Origin: Pseudogracilibacillus sp037071985 | GTDB lineage: Bacteria; Bacillota; Bacilli; Bacillales; Amphibacillaceae | Length of the DNA stretch: 64,000 bases | NCBI RefSeq assembly: GCF_037071985.1 | Contig: NZ_JAXHDF010000009.1 | Location: forward strand, 62,001-126,000 | Direction of reading: 5' to 3' | Shown here: one piece after another, positions 50,219 to 58,848 of the stretch | Layout: the number at the start of each line of letters is the position of its first letter | How positions within the stretch are numbered: the stretch's first letter is position 1 | Position numbers and translations under genes: made by a program | Notes under the pieces: model-generated | Told to the model about the DNA's origin: nothing | Seen by the model: only the letters and a program-made list of their open reading frames with translations | The model's database searches: none

Positions 50219-51064
50219 GTGCAAGAAACATGGGCATTTTTAGATACTGGACATCATGACGCAGCAACAAATATGGCTATAGATGAAGCTCTGCTTCATT
50301 GGCACAGTGAAGGTAAAATAGCCCCGACGTTACGATTCTACGGTTGGAAGAAACCTAGCCTCACTGTAGGACACTTTCAAAATGTAGAAAAAACCATAGA
50401 CTTTTCGGGTATCGAAAGACATGACTGTGATTTTGTCCGTCGATTAACCGGTGGAAGTGCAGTTTTACATGATGATGAATTAACATATAGTATTATCGTA
50501 AGTGAGAGTCACCCTAAAATCCCTCACTCTGTGAACAAAGCGTATTATATTTTGTCTCAAGGATTGTTAGAGGGATATCGTGAATTAGGAATTGAAGCAG
50601 ACTTTGCTTATCCTGAACGAGAGTTATTGCGAGATCGATCCGCAGTCTGTTTTGAACAGCCGGCAATTTATGAAATGGTTGTTGATGGGAAGAAAATTTC
50701 CGGAAATGCACAAACACGTAAAGACGGAGTACTCCTTCAACATGGTTCTATTCCAATGAGTTTTGACTCCAATATGTTATTTGATTTATTTAAATTTTCT
50801 TCTGAACGGCTTAGAGAGCGGCAACGAAATGCATTTGAGAAAAAAGCGATTAGTATTTATGATATTAAGAAAAAAGAACATACATATTCGATGCTTAAAG
50901 AAGCATTTTTAAAAGGTTTCCAAAAAAGTCTAAATATCCTTACAGAGCCAACGGAATTAACAAAAGACGACTGGCATTACATTCATCATTTAGCTGAAAC
51001 TAAATATCGAACGAAAGAATGGAATGAACATCGTAGAAAAAAAGCGGGGAGTGTTTCATCATGA
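50219..51064 (+). CDS. lipM: Octanoyl-[acyl carrier protein]:GcvH octanoyltransferase
   Basis: LipM, 281 aa, transfers octanoate from acyl carrier protein to GcvH, the first step of lipoate synthesis in bacilli. It has the lipoate-ligase/transferase fold with RRLTGGSAVLHDDELTYS (about residues 74-91), the catalytic cysteine C144 in RSAVCFEQPAIYE and the lysine in GKKISGNAQTRKDG (about 157-170). The start is GTG at 50219, preceded by GAGGTGA; the longer frame reads through that site. It overlaps lipA by 4 bp (ATGA), so both steps are cotranslated here. Confidence 0.9.
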   Translation: MQETWAFLDTGHHDAATNMAIDEALLHWHSEGKIAPTLRFYGWKKPSLTVGHFQNVEKTIDFSGIERHDCDFVRRLTGGSAVLHDDELTYSIIVSESHPKIPHSVNKAYYILSQGLLEGYRELGIEADFAYPERELLRDRSAVCFEQPAIYEMVVDGKKISGNAQTRKDGVLLQHGSIPMSFDSNMLFDLFKFSSERLRERQRNAFEKKAISIYDIKKKEHTYSMLKEAFLKGFQKSLNILTEPTELTKDDWHYIHHLAETKYRTKEWNEHRRKKAGSVSS

Positions 51065-52029
51065 CAAAAAATCAAGAATACTTACGTAAGCCGGATTGGT
51101 TAAGAATTAAAATAAATACGAGCGATTCCTATAAAGGGCTTAAAAAATTAATGCGAGAGAAAAAGCTAAATACCGTTTGTGAAGAAGCAAGATGCCCTAA
51201 TCTTCATGAATGTTGGAGTGAACGACAAACAGCTACCTTTATGATCCTTGGGGATACGTGTACGAGAGGATGTCGTTTCTGTGCTGTAAAAACTGGTCTT
51301 CCGAATGAACTTGACTGGGGAGAACCTGAGCGTGTCGCTGATTCTGTAAAAATTATGGGTTTAAAACATGTGGTTATTACGGCTGTTGCACGTGACGATT
51401 TAAAAGATGGTGGAGCTGCTGTTTTCGCTGAAACAGTTCGCCAAGTACGTAAGAAAAATCCTGGAACAACCATTGAAATTTTACCTTCTGATATGAAGGG
51501 TGATTACGAGAGTTTACATACATTAATGTCGTCAGAGCCGGATATTTTTAACCATAATATTGAAACAGTTCGTCGCCTAACAAAGCGTGTACGTGCCATT
51601 GCTAAATATGATCGTTCACTTGAATTATTACAACGTGTTAAGAACTTTGCACCTAACACACCAACAAAATCAAGTATAATGGTCGGTCTTGGGGAGACAA
51701 AAGAGGAAATTCTAGAAGCTATGGATGATCTACTTGCCCATGATGTTGATATCTTAACAATCGGTCAATACTTACAACCAACGAAAAAACATTTAGATGT
51801 AGAACGCTATTACCATCCAGATGAGTTTAAAGAGTTGGAAAAAATCGCATTAGAAAAAGGTTTTAAACACTGTAAATCCGGTCCACTTGTCCGTTCCTCT
51901 TACCACGCAGACGAACAAGTATCAGCTGCTTCAGCACAACGCCGCATTCAGTATATGAAAGGTTATGAAGAAACAGAAAATAAAGAAGTAGACTTTTCGT
52001 TAGTTGATATGTTGCGATCTGATTCTTAA
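51061..52029 (+). CDS. lipA: Lipoyl synthase
   Basis: LipA, 322 aa, a radical SAM enzyme that inserts two sulfurs into octanoyl-proteins. The radical SAM cluster is CTRGCRFC (CxxxCxxC, about residues 67-74). The auxiliary cluster is C-x4-C-x5-C in CEEARCPNLHEC (about 41-52), and the conserved RSSYH serine (about 279-283) is present near the C-terminus. Immediately downstream of lipM, with a 4-bp overlap; a perfect terminator follows. With LipM it supplies lipoate for GcvH and, through LipL, for the 2-oxoacid dehydrogenases. Confidence 0.97.
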   Translation: MTKNQEYLRKPDWLRIKINTSDSYKGLKKLMREKKLNTVCEEARCPNLHECWSERQTATFMILGDTCTRGCRFCAVKTGLPNELDWGEPERVADSVKIMGLKHVVITAVARDDLKDGGAAVFAETVRQVRKKNPGTTIEILPSDMKGDYESLHTLMSSEPDIFNHNIETVRRLTKRVRAIAKYDRSLELLQRVKNFAPNTPTKSSIMVGLGETKEEILEAMDDLLAHDVDILTIGQYLQPTKKHLDVERYYHPDEFKELEKIALEKGFKHCKSGPLVRSSYHADEQVSAASAQRRIQYMKGYEETENKEVDFSLVDMLRSDS

Positions 52030-52049
52030 ATAAAATTAATTGTTTCCAT

Positions 52050-52076
52050 AGGCTGTTGAGAAAACCTCAACAGCCT
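52050..52076. terminator. Bidirectional terminator between lipA and serpin genes
   Basis: AGGCTGTTGAG (52050-52060) and CTCAACAGCCT (52066-52076) form a perfect 11-bp stem, with TTATT after it, between convergent genes. Confidence 0.85.
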
Positions 52077-52079
52077 TTA

Positions 52080-53318
52080 TTACTCTTGCTCTGGACTTGA
52101 TATCAAGCCGAGAAATAAATTTATGTTTGACTCTTCCATATTAATTGTAAATAAAAATGGTCGGTTTACATCCATATAAAAGTCGTCTCCAATGATAGCA
52201 GAAGTCGCTCTCATTTCCACTGAAGTTGCCGCAGCAGCTTCCGATCCTTCCTCATTAACATTAATAAAGGCTTTTTGTTTCACTTTATGAATCCACAAAG
52301 GAGTGTCTTCTTCGATCATCTGCGAAAAATCTGCTTCATTATTGTCAAAAGCTGAAATTATTCCTAACTGTTGTAAAGACTCATTTAATTTTGTTTCATA
52401 TTCAACTTGAAACTTAGGCAGCTTTATAATACCGTTTGTTTCTTTAAATTGTGTTTGCAACTCTTTCCAGCTTTCAGGAGTCATTTCTTTGGCGACTTCA
52501 TCCAACGAAACACCTTCGTTGGGAAGAATAATTTGCATGTTCATCTCCCCTTTTCCATATGGAAGTTTTATTGCTTGAATAGATTCATTTTCTACATATT
52601 CTAGTTCTTCTTCCAATACCATAAAAGGGACATCCATTTCACTTTCAGGTGAAAAAAACATTGAATCCTTAGTGTTTCCTTCATTGAATTCATAAGTCCA
52701 TTTCCCTTTAAAATATAATGCATTTATTAACAAAGTAGCCATATCTGGATGTAAAGGGGCCTCAATAATTTCTTCAATCTTCCCATTTGTAGAATCATTT
52801 ACCCAGTTATTAATTTGATTGACTGAAGCATTATCTAAAACAATTTCAGAAATTTCCGCATCGAAATAATCGATTGCTTTTTTCTTAAACTCTTCCTTAA
52901 AATGATATTCTTCATTTAACCAAATTGAATTTGCAATGGAAAGTTCGACTCCCTCTGAATCCTTTATTAATATATCCAAAAGTGCCCGATTAGCCTTATT
53001 AATTTCATCAGCAGTTAGCCCATCCAGTTTTAGTGCCTCTTCCATTTCCTTTTTTGTTATATCCTCTGCACCATTATATGCGATTAATAATGCCATGAGA
53101 GCACTCGTAGGTGAAATCAAAATATTCCCGTTTTCATCTGGATCCACTTTATCAAGCAAAGAAAACCCTAAAATGTTATTAGGTTCAACAAGTTGTTCAT
53201 AATCCCCCACACTTCCGGAAACGGCTTGGTCTTCTTGCTCTTCTACTTCCTTGCCATTTCCACAACCAACTGCTAATAAAAGAATGAATAAAATAATAAG
53301 TAACTTAGCTTGTCTCAC
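52080..53318 (-). CDS. Serpin-family protease inhibitor lipoprotein
   Basis: A 412-aa serpin with a lipoprotein signal (lipobox LAVG-C19) and a full-length serpin domain (about residues 45-410): NILISPTSALMALLIAYNGA, NSIWLNEEY, INNWVNDSTNGKIEEI, LINALYFKGKW, and the C-terminal DVNRPFLFTI. The reactive-centre hinge EEGSEAAAATSV (about 360-371) has small residues, as in inhibitory serpins. Counting from the hinge, P1-P1' is Thr-Ser (EMRAT/SA), suiting elastase- or subtilisin-like targets. It is anchored outside the cell and may protect against own or foreign proteases. A decayed second copy lies upstream. Confidence 0.92.
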   Translation of the reverse strand: MRQAKLLIILFILLLAVGCGNGKEVEEQEDQAVSGSVGDYEQLVEPNNILGFSLLDKVDPDENGNILISPTSALMALLIAYNGAEDITKKEMEEALKLDGLTADEINKANRALLDILIKDSEGVELSIANSIWLNEEYHFKEEFKKKAIDYFDAEISEIVLDNASVNQINNWVNDSTNGKIEEIIEAPLHPDMATLLINALYFKGKWTYEFNEGNTKDSMFFSPESEMDVPFMVLEEELEYVENESIQAIKLPYGKGEMNMQIILPNEGVSLDEVAKEMTPESWKELQTQFKETNGIIKLPKFQVEYETKLNESLQQLGIISAFDNNEADFSQMIEEDTPLWIHKVKQKAFINVNEEGSEAAAATSVEMRATSAIIGDDFYMDVNRPFLFTINMEESNINLFLGLISSPEQE

Positions 53319-53389
53319 GATTATCCTCCCTATTTTTTGGATTTGTGATGATTCTCATAAACAATACTACACCTGTTTTGCCATCTGTT

Positions 53390-53740
53390 ATAGCAATAAA
53401 GAAACATTTGAAGATTCCCTTACGACTTCAAATTCATGGTACCATTTATCATAAAGCATTTATTAACAGTGTCACTAAATCGGGGTTTAAAGGAGCTACT
53501 ATTATTTTTTCTATTGGATTCACTAACCCAGTTATTAATCTGATCCACAAAGGATCATCCAGTACATCTATTTAAGAGATTTCAGCCTGATAAAAATCTT
53601 TTTTTATTCATAAAATTCCTCATTCGAGTTATCCATATTTTATGCTTCATCCAGGTTATGCACATCTGTTAATGAGCTACAACCGGCAACTAGAGTAAAA
53701 AAAGAAAGATTGATAGATATAAGAATACTCGTTTAGTCAT
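53390..53740 (-). pseudogene. Decayed second serpin lipoprotein gene
   Basis: Read on the minus strand from an ATG at 53740: a signal peptide MTKRVFLYLSIFLFLL, a frameshift, then the lipobox LVAGCSS; then, after loss of about 100 codons, KKDFYQAEIS, DVLDD, QINNWV (shifted frame), IIVAPLNPDLVTLLINAL and KWYHEFE. These match KKAIDYFDAEIS, IVLDN, QINNWV, IIEAPLHPDMATLLINAL and KGKWTYEFN of the intact serpin in order. Several stops and at least three frameshifts are present. It is therefore a tandem duplicate in decay. The plus-strand frame at 53345-53575 is only its shadow. Confidence 0.78.
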
Positions 53741-53835
53741 ACCATGGTGCTCCCACTAAATTTTATAATATAATGTATTATGTTACTATAATATTAATTT
53801 TCTTAAATTCTACGTTAGAAAGGTCGTAGTTATTC

Positions 53836-54357
53836 ATGCAGTTTCCAGAACCAAGTGAAAAGATTTCGTCCAAAGCAATTACTGTTTGGCGCATAAGAGA
53901 TAGTATTTCAGCTCTTATTCAATTAATCATACTTTCTATCCTATTTTTTGCGTACTACTATTTTAATTGGTATAGCTGGATAAGCGTAATTTTATTTATC
54001 ATTATTGGATATATTATTTTAAGTACTATTTATAAATTAACGATTTACCCGGTATATTTACAGCGGACATGGCGATATGAAATTGATAAGGATCATATTC
54101 AAATTAAACACGGGTACTTCCATAAATACCACGCTATCGTCCCAATGAGTCGTGTAGAATATGTGAATACGAATCAAGGACCACTCCTTAGAAAATTCGG
54201 TTTGTCATCAATTACAATTGGAACAATCGCTTCTTCTCACGATATTCCTGCGCTGCCTGTGGAAAAAGCAAAGGAGCTCCGTAATAGAATTGTTTATTTA
54301 GCACAAATTGATGACTCACAAAAAAACAGTTTAGAAATGGACGATGCAAATGAATGA
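53836..54357 (+). CDS. Bacterial PH (bPH2) domain membrane protein, YdbS-like
   Basis: A 173-aa protein with two membrane helices (about residues 27-47 and 50-70) followed by a bPH2 domain (about 75-160, WRYEIDKDHIQIKHGYFHKYHAIVPMSRVEYVNTNQGPLLRKFGL, cited by extent). YdbS and YdbT of B. subtilis are paired in this way and have been linked to resistance to certain bacteriocins. The gene overlaps the YdbT-like gene by 14 bp, so the two are cotranslated and probably form a complex at the membrane. Confidence 0.87.
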   Translation: MQFPEPSEKISSKAITVWRIRDSISALIQLIILSILFFAYYYFNWYSWISVILFIIIGYIILSTIYKLTIYPVYLQRTWRYEIDKDHIQIKHGYFHKYHAIVPMSRVEYVNTNQGPLLRKFGLSSITIGTIASSHDIPALPVEKAKELRNRIVYLAQIDDSQKNSLEMDDANE

Positions 54358-55843
54358 ACAGCCATTAATGCAAAAAAGGCAACATCCTTTATGGATGCTC
54401 TACCAAATTGGTGTATCGGTAAAAGAAGTAATCGTCCCCATACTTATATTTTTCGTTTTTAATATTCGTAATGAAGCACTCTGGGTTAAATTAGGATCTA
54501 TTGCACTCATACTATATATCATCTTCCGCATCATTACTATTATATTTCAATGGAAGAATCATACATACTTATTTACAGATAATAATGTCGAAGTCAAAGA
54601 AGGAAGATTTGTTTCCAATAAAAGATATATTGCACTAAATAGAATTCAGAGTCATCAACAACAAACTTCCGTTTTGCATCGTCTATTTGGTCTCACCTCT
54701 TTATCTCTAATTACTGGAACAAGCTCGGACAATGCGGTAATAAAATTTGAAATGATTTCAGATAAAGAAGCAGAGCGAATTAAATGGATTATCCAGGAGA
54801 ACAAACTAAACACTCCGGAAGACGATAATGAGCTCAACGAAAAAGTAGCAAAGGATCAACAAAAACTTCATTATAAAATTTCTTTCGGAGAAATTTTTCT
54901 AATTGCTCTAACTTCTATTTATGTAATAGCAATTTTTCCGGTACTTGTATCCATTTATTTTAAAATCGACGAGATATTCAAATTAGACGCTTTTGTTTTG
55001 CAAATTTTCTCTTTTTTAACGGATTCATGGATTTTGATCACGATAACATTACTGTTTCTTATTGGTTTCGGTATCGGTTCAGGTGTCATCATCACGTATT
55101 TACGTTTTGGTAATTATCAAGTTTCTTCAGATCATGAGCAAATCTATATTTCTCGTGGAATTTTTAATAAAACATTTTACACGATTCCTAGAGAAAAAGT
55201 AAATGGCCTTATCATTGAGAAAGCTATCCCAAGAAGACTTTTTAAATTTGTGAAAGTTAAAATCGTTAGTTTAGGAGATCTCTTTGATGAAAGCGAAATG
55301 GAAACAGATATCCTATTCCCTTTTATTAGAGAAAGAAAACTAAAGGATCTACTTCCTGAGATTTTACCATCGTTTAAGTTATCGGAAGAGATGAATCCTT
55401 TACCAAAACAGGCGCTGTTTGTTAATTTAATTCAACCTAGTTATTTGTTAGTCATTGTTACGTTTTTCATCTTTTTCTTCTGGCCTGAATTTTGGTTTGT
55501 ACCGGTTATCTATGCATTTTTGCTCATTTTTTACCGGATTGCTAAAACCTATCTGTCAAAGTATGCACAAACTGGAAAGAGGATTCAATTTCAAACAGGT
55601 GTGTTAGTAACGGAAACTTTTATTACAATTCGAGAAAAAGTAGATGAACTAGAGGTAAACCAGTCATGGTTAGAACAACAATTTGGACTCGCTACAATTA
55701 GTTTAACTTCAAGAGCAAAACCAATCCATGTCTCTACCTTGGAACATTTGCCTATTGAAACAGTGATAGAATATTATCTTTGGTTTAAACAGGAAGCAAG
55801 TGGGAATAATCGGGTAAATGATAGTAAACAAGCGGACATATAA
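54344..55843 (+). CDS. Bacterial PH (bPH2) domain membrane protein, YdbT-like
   Basis: A 499-aa protein with three bPH2 domains (about residues 60-145, 235-320 and 390-480), alternating with membrane helices (about 27-60, 180-205, 215-245, 355-390). Each PH unit carries the phrase type YxxxRxKVxxLxxxQSxLxxxFGLATI. Overlaps the YdbS-like gene; possible starts are ATG at 54344 or 54350. The function of this pair is poorly known. The stop codon is enclosed by a hairpin terminator. Confidence 0.86.
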   Translation: MQMNEQPLMQKRQHPLWMLYQIGVSVKEVIVPILIFFVFNIRNEALWVKLGSIALILYIIFRIITIIFQWKNHTYLFTDNNVEVKEGRFVSNKRYIALNRIQSHQQQTSVLHRLFGLTSLSLITGTSSDNAVIKFEMISDKEAERIKWIIQENKLNTPEDDNELNEKVAKDQQKLHYKISFGEIFLIALTSIYVIAIFPVLVSIYFKIDEIFKLDAFVLQIFSFLTDSWILITITLLFLIGFGIGSGVIITYLRFGNYQVSSDHEQIYISRGIFNKTFYTIPREKVNGLIIEKAIPRRLFKFVKVKIVSLGDLFDESEMETDILFPFIRERKLKDLLPEILPSFKLSEEMNPLPKQALFVNLIQPSYLLVIVTFFIFFFWPEFWFVPVIYAFLLIFYRIAKTYLSKYAQTGKRIQFQTGVLVTETFITIREKVDELEVNQSWLEQQFGLATISLTSRAKPIHVSTLEHLPIETVIEYYLWFKQEASGNNRVNDSKQADI

Positions 55844-55855
55844 ATTCGCTTGTTT
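55826..55855 (+). terminator. Terminator of the YdbS/YdbT-like operon
   Basis: AAACAAGCG (55826-55834) pairs with CGCTTGTTT (55847-55855), enclosing the stop codon; a short T-rich tail follows. Confidence 0.75.
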
Positions 55856-55997
55856 TCACTTTCTTATAATAGTGGTCTGATAACTTTTCAATAAATTGCT
55901 GTAATTAAGCTTGATATTAATAGTATATAATATTAGTTGAACATTAATAATATAGTTTAAATGAGAGCTTGCGAATCTTATCTAAGGAGTGTGAAGA

Positions 55998-58118
55998 TTG
56001 CTTAAACTCATACATACGATTACAGATCGGATTTCAACCAAAAAAGGAGCATGGATTACCCTAGCTATTTGGGTCTTACTGACGATAATTTTATCGATTG
56101 TTGCTCCAAGTTCTAATGACTATTCCGTTAACAATGTTAGTCAGCTTTATCCAGATACTAGTCCGTCTGAAGAGGCCCAGAAAAAGGTAGATGAATATTT
56201 TAAAGAAGATGATGGAGTTCCAGCTATCCTCGTCTTCGAAGGTGAAGAAATTACACTTGATGAGCTCGGTGCCCTTACCGAGGAACTGTTAGAAAGCGAC
56301 ATTCCATACGTAAAAAGTGTCATACCTTTACATTTGTTACCACCTGAAGCGACAAGTACGTTTTTTTCAGAAGATAATGAGGCGGCATTCTTACCGGTTT
56401 TATTTGAGGAAGATTTAACATCTAAAGAAATTAATGTTGGACTAGAAGAGATTTATCCGATATTAGAATCATATCCCGCCTTAAAGGCTTATGTTACCGG
56501 TCCTGCTGGAATTGCAGTCGACGCAACTGATTTATTTTCACGTGCAGACCTTGTACTTTTATTTTCGACAGTTGGGATTATTTTAGTATTGCTTATATTT
56601 ACATACCGTTCTCCGCTCCTTGCACTAATTCCTTTGCTTGCCGCTGTTTTCGTCTACGCTGTTGCAGACCGGTTATTGGGACTGCTCGGAATGAGTGGGG
56701 TTGAACTGGCAAATCAATCTTTGTCAATTATGATGATTCTCTTGTTTGCAATTGTTATTGATTATTCCTTATTTATCTTCTCACGATTCCGAGAAGAATT
56801 AAAAACGCACGAAGATAAATATAAAGCAATGCAGCTTGCAATGAAGGAAATTGGAATACCAATTTTTTACTCAGGTTCGACCATCCTCTTAGCTATGCTC
56901 GTGCTATTCACAGCAACATTTGGTGATTATAAAAACTTTGCACCTATATTCTGTATCGCTGTTCTTGTCGTTATGACATCATCAGTTACGCTTCTTCCTG
57001 CTCTGTTTACATTGTTTGGGAGAAAATCCTTCTGGCCCAAAGTTCCTCTCGTTGGAGAGGACGATGTAAAGGCGTCATCTTTTTGGAGAAAAGTTGGCCA
57101 GTTTGTTTCAACAAAACCAATTTTTTCTGTTGTTATTATTTTAGCTTTTCTCGTCCTTTCGTCAAGTCAGCTTTTTTCTATTACGTATGAATACAATACG
57201 ATGAAATCTTTCCCAGAAGATATGCCTTCCCGGGTCGGTTACGATATTTTAGAAGAAAAATTCAGTAAAGGCGCACTTGCACCAACGACGGTAATAGTAG
57301 AAGCAGATGAAGTGGTGACAGAAGAAAAACAGCAAGAGCTTGCAGAGGCACTAAAAGAAAATAAGCTCGTAAACTCTGTCAGGCTCGTAAACACTACAAA
57401 AGATAATCATGTAATTCAATATGATTTAACTTTCAAAGAAGATCCGTATGATGTCCAAACGATCGACACCTTAGAGGACTTGATAGATAAAAAGAAAGAA
57501 CTTCTTACCAATATAGACATGAAAGGCGACATATATTTTGCAGGTGAAACGGCCGCATCGGTTGATAATCGGAACGTAAATAACCGCGATCTTATTGTCA
57601 TTGTTATTATTGAAACAGTCGTCATCTTTTCAATGCTAATCTTTCTAACGAGGTCTTTATCTATTTCTACTTTAATGATGAGCACTATTTTACTTTCATT
57701 CCTTGCAGCGCTTGGATTAGGAACATACTTAAGCGGTTTTATTTTCGATGTTCATTCGATCAGTAATCGAGTACCTGTCTATGCGTTCGTTTTCCTTGTC
57801 GCGCTTGGTATTGATTATAATATCTTTTTAGTGTCACGTTTCCTTGAAGAAAAGAAAAAATATCCAATTAAAGAAGCAGTAGCAAAAGCAGTAGAACATA
57901 CAGGCGGAGTCATATCTTCAGCAGGTATAATTTTGGCGGCTACGTTTGCGGTGCTAATAACCCAGCCGGTGGAAGTATTATCAATTTTCGGTTTCATCGT
58001 AGCGATCGGTATACTAATGGATACTTTTTTAATCCGAGGGGTACTGATGCCAGGTTTACTCATTCTTTTTCAAAGTAATCGTGAGAAACATCTCAATAAG
58101 CAAAGAAATAAATCGTAA
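55998..58118 (+). CDS. MMPL/RND-family transporter (YdfJ-like)
   Basis: A 706-aa membrane protein with two repeats of one plus five helices (about residues 20-40 and 180-345; 372-392 and 540-690), each with an extracellular porter-like loop. The helix-4 motif of MMPL proteins is visible twice: FAIVIDYSLFIFSRFREE (about 250-267) and ALGIDYNIFLVSRFLEE (about 599-615), whose aspartate-tyrosine pair carries protons. These proteins export lipids, surfactants or drugs. The start is TTG at 55998, 8 bp after AAGGAG. A bidirectional terminator follows. Confidence 0.9.
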   Translation: MLKLIHTITDRISTKKGAWITLAIWVLLTIILSIVAPSSNDYSVNNVSQLYPDTSPSEEAQKKVDEYFKEDDGVPAILVFEGEEITLDELGALTEELLESDIPYVKSVIPLHLLPPEATSTFFSEDNEAAFLPVLFEEDLTSKEINVGLEEIYPILESYPALKAYVTGPAGIAVDATDLFSRADLVLLFSTVGIILVLLIFTYRSPLLALIPLLAAVFVYAVADRLLGLLGMSGVELANQSLSIMMILLFAIVIDYSLFIFSRFREELKTHEDKYKAMQLAMKEIGIPIFYSGSTILLAMLVLFTATFGDYKNFAPIFCIAVLVVMTSSVTLLPALFTLFGRKSFWPKVPLVGEDDVKASSFWRKVGQFVSTKPIFSVVIILAFLVLSSSQLFSITYEYNTMKSFPEDMPSRVGYDILEEKFSKGALAPTTVIVEADEVVTEEKQQELAEALKENKLVNSVRLVNTTKDNHVIQYDLTFKEDPYDVQTIDTLEDLIDKKKELLTNIDMKGDIYFAGETAASVDNRNVNNRDLIVIVIIETVVIFSMLIFLTRSLSISTLMMSTILLSFLAALGLGTYLSGFIFDVHSISNRVPVYAFVFLVALGIDYNIFLVSRFLEEKKKYPIKEAVAKAVEHTGGVISSAGIILAATFAVLITQPVEVLSIFGFIVAIGILMDTFLIRGVLMPGLLILFQSNREKHLNKQRNKS

Positions 58119-58126
58119 TTAAAACG

Positions 58127-58168
58127 AAATCCAACGAACTAGCGCTAATTTGCTAGAACGTTGGATTT
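58127..58168. terminator. Bidirectional terminator between MMPL and PepSY genes
   Basis: AAATCCAACG (58127-58136) pairs with CGTTGGATTT (58159-58168); after a 2x2 internal loop the stem continues with CTAGC/GCTAG. It lies between convergent genes. Confidence 0.85.
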
Positions 58169-58176
58169 TCACATTG

Positions 58177-58758
58177 TTAATCTTCATCAATTTCAATAAT
58201 AATTATTTCACCTGTCATTGCATCAATTTCAACTTCTGCTTTTAGCCCATCTTCTTTAATTTCGATTTCATAACTGTAACGACCATCATCTTCATCAAAT
58301 TCTACATCTGTTACCGTTCCTGTAAATTCATTTAGAGCAATGGTAATTGCATCTGATGCATCAATAACCGTATTTTTATTTTCTTTGGAAACATTCTTTT
58401 TCTTTTCTACTTTCGTTTCTTCATGTTTTTTAGAGTTCTCTTCATTGCCCTTCTGATCTTCTAAATTACCTGCTACTTTTTTCTCTTTTAAGTTAATTAT
58501 TTCACCCGAATTACCGTCAACCTTTAGATCATACTCCATTTCATCATTTACAATTTCAATTTCATAAACGTTCCGATTATTTTCTTTTTCTAGTTCTATT
58601 TCTGTTATCGTTCCTGGATATTGTGATAAAATTAACCCTGTTACTTCATCGTAATTTAACTTTGGATCCGCTTGAGATGCGTCCGATTTGTATATTCCAA
58701 AACCTAAAACGAGTAAAACTGCAAAACCTCCAGTAAGCATAGCTATTTTTTTCTTCAT
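58177..58758 (-). CDS. Exported PepSY-domain protein (YkoI-like)
   Basis: A 193-aa protein with an N-terminal signal or anchor helix (residues 4-24) and two PepSY units (about 35-92 and 132-192), each ending with the phrase DxxSGEIIxx/DAMTGEIIII, separated by a Lys/Glu-rich linker (about 95-130). PepSY proteins are thought to restrain peptidases or act as sensors' partners. It is encoded after a response regulator and a kinase, the same order as ykoG-ykoH-ykoI in B. subtilis, so it likely modulates or is controlled by that system. Confidence 0.86.
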   Translation of the reverse strand: MKKKIAMLTGGFAVLLVLGFGIYKSDASQADPKLNYDEVTGLILSQYPGTITEIELEKENNRNVYEIEIVNDEMEYDLKVDGNSGEIINLKEKKVAGNLEDQKGNEENSKKHEETKVEKKKNVSKENKNTVIDASDAITIALNEFTGTVTDVEFDEDDGRYSYEIEIKEDGLKAEVEIDAMTGEIIIIEIDED

Positions 58759-58848
58759 TTTTGTTCCTCCTCATTCTTGATACTTATATCTTACCGTCCA
58801 TAAATGATAAGATGTGGTGAAGAAGATTAGAATATGATGAGAACTCCA

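Noticed and set aside
53345..53575. 76-codon plus-strand frame
   Set aside because: It is antisense to recognisable serpin fragments on the minus strand, which explain the sequence better.
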